Origin: Symbiodinium natans
Lineage: Eukaryota; Sar; Dinophyceae; Suessiales; Symbiodiniaceae
DNA: 64,000 bases
Assembly: GCA_905221605.1 (NCBI GenBank)
Contig: CAJNDS010002700.1
Span: forward strand, 55,882-119,881
Reading direction: 5' to 3'
Position 1 is the stretch's first letter; each line of letters opens with the position of its first letter. This document shows, piece after piece, positions 11,501 to 20,619 of the stretch. The notes under the pieces were generated by a model that worked only from the letters and a program-made list of their open reading frames with translations, was not told where the DNA came from and did no database searches. The position numbers were made by a program, and so were the translations under genes.

Positions 11501-14500
11501 GGCGTGTAGGGTTTATAAGGTGTATCTTACTCCTCGCTGATGGTTTTGGGGAACTCATACGAGGGGCTTGCTCCGAATCCTGGGTCTGTCTTTGGGCCCC
11601 TAAACCCTAAACCCTAAACCCTAAACCCTAAACCCTAAACCCTAAACCCTAAACCCTAAACCCTAAACCCTAAAACCCTAAACCCTAAACCCTAAACGCT
11701 AGCCCTAAACCCCTAAACCCTAAACCGGAAGAATTTACGAGAAGGGACTGCGAAAGGGCCCAGTGGTTTAGACCAACCCGCCCTGGTGGGAGCCTGGAAA
11801 GCCTCTTCCCTGGAATCACCCTGAACCCTAAACCCTAAACCCTCAACCCTAGACCCCTCCCTAAACCCTGAGCCCGAAAGACTCCTTCAGTGCCCTTAAG
11901 GGTTCAGGGTTGAAGATTTCAGGGCTTTGGGCTTCAAGGGTTTCAGAGCTTAGGGTTCTAGTAGGCTTTTTGGGTTTTAGGCCCTAAACCCTAAACCCTA
12001 AACTCTAAACCGTAAGACCCTAAACCCTAAACCCTAAACCCTAGACCCTAAGACCCTAAGACCCTAAGACCCTAAGACCCTAAAACCCTAAAACCCTAAA
12101 ACCCTAAAACCCTAAAACCCTAAAACCCTAAAACCCTAAAACCCTAACACCCTAAAACCCTAAAACCCTAAAACCCTAAAACCCTAAAACCCTAAAACCC
12201 TAAAACCCTAAAACCCTAAAACCCTAAAACCCTAAAACCCTAAAACCCTAAAACCCTAAAACCCTAAGCCCTGAACATCTTAAGGTCACATGATGACGCC
12301 GCAACTCCAAAGGTCGGCCAGCTGATCGTACTTGCCCTCGAGGACCTGCTCTTCTCTCGGCTTTTGTATGTTTATTTTGTATGTGTATATATATATATGT
12401 ATATACTTTTTTTTTGGGGGGGTGTTAGGGTGTTGGGGTTTTGGTTTAGGGTTCAGGGCTAGGGCTTGCACAGTTCTCTTTATTTGAGTTAGTTTTTAGG
12501 CAATTAGGGGCTGTCGGGCTTTGAGGCCCTAATGCCTGAACCTTAAAACGCTGAATCTCGAATAAAATTACAAACCCTAAACCTTAAACCCCGGACGCTA
12601 CACCCGTAATTCAACCGAACCAGTCTAAGGGTAGCTGCATGGTCCCTTAGGGCCCTTAAACAGACTCCTTATAGACCCGTTGTACAACCCAAGGGCCCAT
12701 ATTAAGAGACCATGTAATCACCTTTAGAACCAGAACCTAAAGAAAACGCTATAAATCCTAAATCCTAAACACTAAACCCATGTATCCCCAAGCCGCCCAA
12801 AACCCCAAAGCCAAACCTCAACAAGCCTGCTCCAAAAACCTAAAGCACTTCGAAAATTGCGAAACCCAACTGAACCTGCAGCAACAAAACCTCAAACCCA
12901 CTAAACACCCTAAAGCCCTGAGAAAGCCAATAACCCTTAATGGAAACTAAACGCTAAACCCCAAACCCCCTAGCATCTAAACCCAAGAAGCCCTAAACAT
13001 TATTGAACAAAACAACCACCGGTCCTGTGGCGCAACATAGAATGGCGTGCCCGCTTTGGTGGTCATGGGCTGGCAGGGTTTAGGGTTTCGGGTTTAGGGG
13101 GCAGGGTGTAGGGTCTTGGGCTTTTGAGCATTTGGGGAGATTAGTTGTTTTGGGCTTTCTGAAGAGTTCTTTATCTCTATAACATGGAGAGGGAGGGGGG
13201 GGAGGGGGGTGGGGGAGCGAATAACGTTGGCGGCTTAGGGAGTCATTAGGGTTCAGGGTTTCGGCTTGCTCGGTTCGGATTGGAGTTGTGGAGTTTGTGG
13301 CCTGAATTCGGCATCGAGGCTTTTTGGAAAATATGCGTCGCAGGTCGCCATGCTTGGTACGCCCTTGCTGCGCCGTTGGGTTAGTGCAAGGTATGTGAAT
13401 CAGGGGTTTAGGGCTTAGGGCGTGGGGGCTGCTCCATCGCATACAGCCGAAACCCTAAACCCTAAACCCTGAACCCTAAACCCTAAACCCTAAACCCTAA
13501 ACCTCAACCGTGCCAAAGGCTGTAATACAGGGGCGGCAGGGTCCATTAAACAGAGTGCGCCTTACGGGTGGTTTATCGTATAACCCACATAAGGGCCTAA
13601 ATGGCCACTAGGGAAATCACCGGTAAGTCTTTGGGCTACTGGAGTATACACGGTATGCTTGAGGGTTCATGGGTAGCTATAAGTAGGGTTATTAAGTTAA
13701 GGTCACCTAAGTTAAGGTAACCTCTATTATAACCTTGATTTAGGTACTTATAACGCCACTTATGAATACACATGGTGAGTTCAGTGAGTTCTCGAGATAA
13801 TGGTCCCATTTTGGAGTACCCTAAATAAATAGGCCCCGCCGGAAAATAGTAACCTAAAGAGGTCCCGGTAATTTAGAGAATCCCCACTGAACCTTCAAGT
13901 ATCCCTTCTTTGGAGTAGACCCTGGAAAATATACTTTGTGGTATGAGTAGCTCTAAGAAGAACCCAAAAGTATTAAAGCATAGTACTCCGATACCCATGT
14001 ATAAGCTAGGCTTTGAACTGGAGGTTGATGGCTTGGGGGTTTAAGACTCCAAAGACCCTCAAGACTCAAGGCCCTGACTCACAAACTCCTCACACCAACC
14101 CTAAACCCCAAACCCGAAACCCCAAACCCTAAATCCTAAACCCTAAAACCCTCATCCCTAAACCCGAAACCCTAAACCCTAAGCCCTAAACTAAGCACGC
14201 CAGGGGCCACCACATCCTTCTTGAACTCAAAGGCCAGTCCGAAATCGATAATTTTGAGGTGGGTCCTTGGTCCCGGGACAGCTTGGGGCTTCGGGTTTAG
14301 GGTTTAGGGTTTAGAGTTTTAGGGTTCAGGGGTTTAGGGGTTCAGGGTTTAGGGGTTTAGGGGTTTGGGGGTTCAGGGGTTTATTGGTTTAGGGGTTTAG
14401 GGGTTAGGGTTTAGGGTGGTTCAAAGATTCAAAGCCAACCAAAACTCTTCCTAATTACACCCTAATCCTGCACAGTTTTGGGATTTTGTGTGAAGTGACG

Positions 14501-17500
14501 TGACGTGGCGTGAAGTGCAGTGAGCAGCGTATTTGCTCACATCCGAAATCGCCCAAAAAGCACCAGGCCCTCTACTTTTCGCTGAAGTTTGGGCCCCTAC
14601 ACCCGAAACCCGTAAACCCTGTGGGGTTGAGGGTTTTAAGGTTTAGGGCTTCAGGGCTTCAGGGCCCAAGGCATCAATTGAGGAGCATCCCGGCTCCTGA
14701 TGTTGGGATTCTAACGCCAGACGCAGACCTTACAGTCGTTCTGGACTTTGCAGTTTGCCTAAAACCCTAAACCCTAAACCCCAAACCCTAAACCCTAAAT
14801 AACCCTTAAATCCCAAACCCCAGAAGCCCTAAAACCTCTAAAGAACCTGACAAACCTTGGGAAAGATGGCCGTTAGCCCAAACCCTAAATAACCCTTAAA
14901 TCCCAAACCCCAGAAGCCCTAAAACCTCTAAAGAACCTGACAAACCTTGGGAAAGATGGCCGTTAGCACCCTGCGATCCTTCAAAGACTAGATCCCCTTC
15001 AACTGGTTTCAAAATTAAACAGCGATCTACAAGCCTGAACCCTAAACCCTAAACCTGAATCCCTCAACCGCAACCCTAGGCCTTTCAGGGCAACCCCTAA
15101 ACCTTAAACCCTAAGCAACTTCAACGCCATCAAGGTTTAGGGTTTTAGGTTTTAGGTTTTAAATTTTAGGGTTTAGGGTTTAGGGTTTAGGGGGAACTTT
15201 GAGGTCACGGCTTCTCTATCGGCTCCTTCGTTGCGAACAGGAAGTTCTCCGGCTTGAGATCCTGGCGTATTAGGGCGATGTCGGGTTTAGGGTTTAGGGT
15301 TTAGGGTTTAGGGTAGGGTTAGTGTTTAGGGTTTAGGGTTAAGGGTTTAGGTGCCAAGACCAAAATCCCCACGAAACCCTAAACCCTAAACCCGAAAAAC
15401 CTCGGGGTTTAGAGTCTAGGCTGCAGGGTTCCTAAAGGTTCCAAAATACCCGAATCCTCCCCCCCCCCGAATCAATCGTCATCTTCATCCCCAACATTCT
15501 GGCCGGGCGGGCTCTATGGCAAAAGCTGTTCTTGTGCATGTAGTACACGGCACCTCGCAATGCAAAGCTGCTTCACGGAAAGGCCCAATGGCCCGTATTG
15601 TTTGAGGGGTTTAGGGTTTCAGGTTGCTTCACCCATTTACCATGTGCTTAAGAACCCCAAATAAAAGAGAGCAATCCCTATAGTACCCTTACAAGGAAGT
15701 TTCTTGTAAACCCTAAACCCTAAACCCTATTTTGGGGGGATTCTTGAGGAAGGCGCTAAGGGGTCCCTCCCTGCAGGCCAGTCTGTTAGCCCGCAAGCCA
15801 AGGAATTGAAAATCCTGAAGCGTGCACTCCCCAGGTTTAAGGTTTAGGGTTTGGGGTTTAGGGTTTGGGGTTGAGGGTTTGGGGTTTAGGGTTTGGGGTT
15901 TAGGGTTTGGGGGTTAGGGTTTGAGGATTCGAGTTTGGGGTTCAGGCTTTCAGAATTTGGGGTTCAGGGCTTGGGGTTTAGGGTTTGGGGTTTAGGGTTT
16001 GGGGCTTACGGTTTCGGGGCTTTAGGTTTAGAGTTTAGGGTTTGAGGCTTAAGTTTCTCGGGTTTGGGGTTTAGGGTTTGGGGCTTAGGGTTTCAAGGTT
16101 TGGGCTTTAGGGTTTAGGGTTTGGAAATAAGGGTTGGGGTTTAGGGTTTGGGGTTTAGGGCTTGGGGGTTAGGGTTGTGGATTCGGGCTTGGGGTTTAGG
16201 CTTTCAGGGTTTGGGGCTTAGGGTTTGGTGCTTACGGTTTTAGGGCTTTGGGTTTAGAGTTTAGGGTTTGAGGCTTGGGTTTTCCGGTTTGGGGTTTTTG
16301 GGTTTGGGGCTTAGGTTTTCAGGGTTTAGGGTTTGGGGTTTAGGGTTCAGGGGACCCCAAACAAGGGAACAACGCCTGCGGGCGCCAAAATGCCCGTCAC
16401 ATAGCCTAACAACTGACTCACCAGTACCAAGCATCTCGTACCTTACCGGGGTGGGGTTTAGGGTTTAGGGTTTAGGGTTCGGAGTTGGCAAGCATGGCTT
16501 TGATGGTTCTTGAACCGTCCTCAATCCACGCAGCCCTTAGCCCAAATAACCCCCTAAACCGTAAACCCCAAACCCCCAAACCCTAAAACCTGTAACCCTT
16601 GCCTCATCAAGCCGAACTTTGAGAAGGGGTCGTAGGGTGCTCAAAGCATAACATCCCGTAAGCCGAAGCCAGAATCCTGAGCCCGAGGCCCCGGAACCCG
16701 ACAACGAGGTTTCGGGTTCAGGGTTTAGCGGTTAAAACCCTAAACCCTAAACCCTAAACCCTAAACTGCTAAACCCTAAACCCTAAACCCTAGACCCTAA
16801 ACCCCTAAAACCGGTTTACGGCAATATTCGGCCAGCCAAGGAACGGAGCATTTGCTGCATGACCAGCGCAGCTTGCACCTGGCGACGTCCGGGTCTCTTG
16901 GATTTCAGAACCTACTTGGAGGTTCATGGGTACTTATAACCCCCCGCATTACCAGTCTACTTAGAACCTACTTAAAGGACTTAGGGGACTTTGGGGGGGG
17001 GGTTATAAGTACAGGTATAATTAATTTGGTCCACAAGTGCCCTGAACCTCCAAGTAGAGCTGTTCGGGTCGTAGGCCTTGAGGGCTTGAGGGTTTTGCGG
17101 GGTTTGGGTCTTTTTTTGGTTTGATCCCGAAACCCAAAAACCTTAAACCCGAACCACCCCTGACCCGAAACACTGAGATCTCAGGGCCTCAACCAAACCG
17201 GCCAGCTCAATACGGAGCGAAAACCGGATTCCAGGGCTTAGGGTTGGTTGGGGGTTTGCAGGGTTTGTGGGGTTTGTCGGGCTTGTAGTGCTTGCAGGCT
17301 TGGAAGGGTTTCTAGGGTGTGTGGGGGTATAATCTGGTCCTAAACCCAAAACTCTGAAACCCTCGAAGCCTAAACCCTACTCGTAATCGTAACAGTAGCA
17401 AGACTAGTAAGAATAATAAAAGAGGTAAGAGTAATCAGAGTAGTAAGAGAGGTAGAAATAGTAAGACTAAAGTAGTAAGAGTAGCAATAGCACTCGCACT

Positions 17501-20500
17501 GGTAATAGTATTAAGAATCGCAATAGGAATAGTAGTTAAAATAACAATCATAGAAAGAATACGAATAGCAGCAATAATACTCATAAAAAACAACCGGAAT
17601 AGACATACATATTGGTATTGTATCAATCCTGCCGGCGCACTTGAGGTTTTAGGCCTCTGGTCTTGGGCGCGCCTCGGTAAAGTGTCCCAACTCAATGATT
17701 CGATCGAAGAGCTCCCCGCCGGTGCACAACTCCATGACCAGGTAGACTTTCACCTTGTCCTGCGTTGCTTAGGGTTTTGGGTTTGTGGGTTGGGGTTTAG
17801 GGTTTAGGGTTTGGGGTTTAGGGCTTAGGGTTTAAGCACTTAGTGCCTGGGACTGTGAGGCTGAACTCTCTGAGTTTGTTGGGGTGGATATGGGCGTCGG
17901 CTTCGACTTCACAAGTTGGCCCTGAAACCTAAACCCTAAACCCGAAACCGCAATAAACATAACAAGTCCTGCAACCATGGCGCCCCCGCAGCCAGAAACC
18001 TTGAAAGTCTGTAGTCCTAAGAACCCTCAACCCCTGAAGCCCTAAACCGTTTTGGCGAGCCTCAACCTTAGTTAGAAGAGGGACCGAACACCAAAATCTA
18101 AACTCCACACCCCAACCCCAGACCCTAAACCCCCAAACTCTGAACCCTGACCCCAAAACCCGGAGCCCAGGCCACAAACCCCAAAACCCGCAACCTTGGA
18201 ACCTACAACCCGAAAAAACTGAACCCTAGACCCAACACCCCAGACCCAACACCCCAAAACCCTGAACCCTCGACCCAAAACCTCAAGAACTTGGGATGTT
18301 CCCCTTTATACTAACAGTCCTTAGTAGGGTTGATAATAGGGGGTACTATAATCCCCATTGAGGACCACTAGTATAAGGGGGAACATTCCAACCCCCCAAA
18401 CCCTAAACCCTAAAACCCTAAACCCCTAAACCCCTAAACCCCTAAACCCCTAAACCCCTAAACCCCTAAACCCCTAAACCCCTAAACCCCTAAACCCCTA
18501 AACCCCAAAACCCCAAAACCCCATAAACCCCTAAACCCCTAAACCCCTAAACCCCTAAACCCCTAAACCCCTAAACCCCTAAACCCCTAAACCCTAAACC
18601 CTAAACCCTAAACCCTAAACCCCTAAACCCCAAGAACCCTGAAGGTGAACCCCGGCCCCACCTCAAAAGTTTCGTACAACTTGATGATGTTCGGGTGATC
18701 CTGCGCGGCGTGGCAGGGAGGCCGGTATGAAGTGACCCAAATACTCGGGTTCAGGGTTTCGGGTTTAGGGTTTACGGTTTCGGGAGGGTTTAGGGCCCCC
18801 TCCCCTCCCTTACACCCCCCCAAAAACCAAAACGCATGGCGGGGGGCCGGGGGGGGAGAGCGGGGGGGGGTCGGTGCACAGTTTTTTCATGGAGGACCGC
18901 GCCACCCGCACGACGTAAACGCATCGACCATAGGCGGTTCAGCACACCGCACGACGTAAACGCGTCGAGCAGAGGCGGTTCCTCCTTTGGCAAAACCCCT
19001 CCAACACCCCCCCCCCACCCCCCTTTTTTCCCCCCACACCCCCCACCCAGAAGGTTGCCTATGTTGCAACCTTACGCCAACCACTCCAACAGTTCGAAGC
19101 CTCTACCCCCCCCATTCCCACAACACGTCCTCAAACCCCCGAACCCTGGTTTAGGTGTAGAGTTTAGCGTTTAGGCTTTAGGGTAACAACAATTTCCGGC
19201 TTTGAGGGTTGAGAGGTTTCGGGCCTCTTGGGTCGGCGGCCTGAGCCGGAGGCTCCTAAATTATAAGCAAAGGAACCAGTAGTATGACCTGAGCTAATGT
19301 ACTTGTAACCCTACTTATAACTACTCATGAACCTCCAAGTAGGGTCTTCCTTTCTGGTATCCCCTAAAGGGCACCCGAGATCTCCACCCACCAGTAATTG
19401 CAAAAACAAGTCCTGCTGTTCATGCACCAAAAAGAAAAAATCTAGACCCTACCTCGGATAAGGAGATTCACCCTGTGAGGCTTGAAGGTTTTCCACACTT
19501 GTAGGTAAGATTGGGTTTAGGGTTTAGGGTTTAGGGTTTAGGGTTTAGGGTTTAGGGTTTAGGGTTTAGGGTTTAGGGTTTAGGGTTTAGGGTTTAGGGT
19601 TTAGGGTTTAGGGTTTAGGGTTTAGGGTTTAGGGGCCGAAAAAGAGTTAGAATGGGCACACTTGGTCAGGCGGAGCTCCGTACGCCCTCGCAGCTGGCTC
19701 ACGGCATCTTGATACCACGTTGCGTGGAAACCTGCCCCTTAACCTTATTTAGGGTTTAGGGTTTAGGGTTTAGGGTTTAGGGTTTAGGGTTTAGGGTTTA
19801 GGGTTTAGGGTTTAGGGTTTAAGGTTTAGGGTTTAGGGTTTAGGGTTTAGGGTTTAAGGTTTAGGGTTTAGGGTTTAGGGTTTCGGGTTTCGGCTACAAT
19901 CCCACAGCCCGAAACCCCAAAAAAGACCCCAGTCCTAAACCGACCCTAAACCCTGAACCCTAAACTGCATGTCGAGATACCCCGCCCCTCCCCCCCCCCC
20001 CCTTACCCCACAAACGCGAGTTTCATGCTTAGGCTTCCGGGGCTCCGCTCTAGGGTTTACGGTGTAGGATGGGTGTGCCGATTCACTAGGGTTTGCAGTG
20101 AGTGCCCTAAACCCTGAAGCCCAAATCCTAGACCCTGAAAACCCTACAACCCAGTCCCCCAAAACCCAAACCCTGAGCCTTAAGCCCTATTAAACCCCCC
20201 CCGCCCCGGTCCATGATCGTCATGATCCGGATCTCTTCCTTGAACTTCCTTGCCCAGTGGGGAGGGAAGTTTCGAGGTCCCCGGGCGATATGAAAGCCTA
20301 AACCCTAAACCCTAAACCCTCAACCCTAAACCCTAAACCCTAAACCCTAAACCCTAAACCCTAAACCCTAAACCCTAAAACCCTAAACCCTAAAACCCTA
20401 AACCCTAAATCCCTAAACCCGAAACCCTAAATCCGAAAGCTCTGGGGCTTGAGCCTTAGGGGCTGGAAGGGTAAAGGCACTTAGCAAGCCGGGCTTCAGG

Positions 20501-20554
20501 GTTTAGGGTGCCCTTGAGACCCCCAACTTCTCCGGAAACCCTGACTCTTCTTAT

Positions 20555-20619
<65 letters not shown>

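Noticed and set aside
17435-17695. Hydrophobic minus frame resembling a membrane protein
   Set aside because: Product of the NTA triplet repeat.
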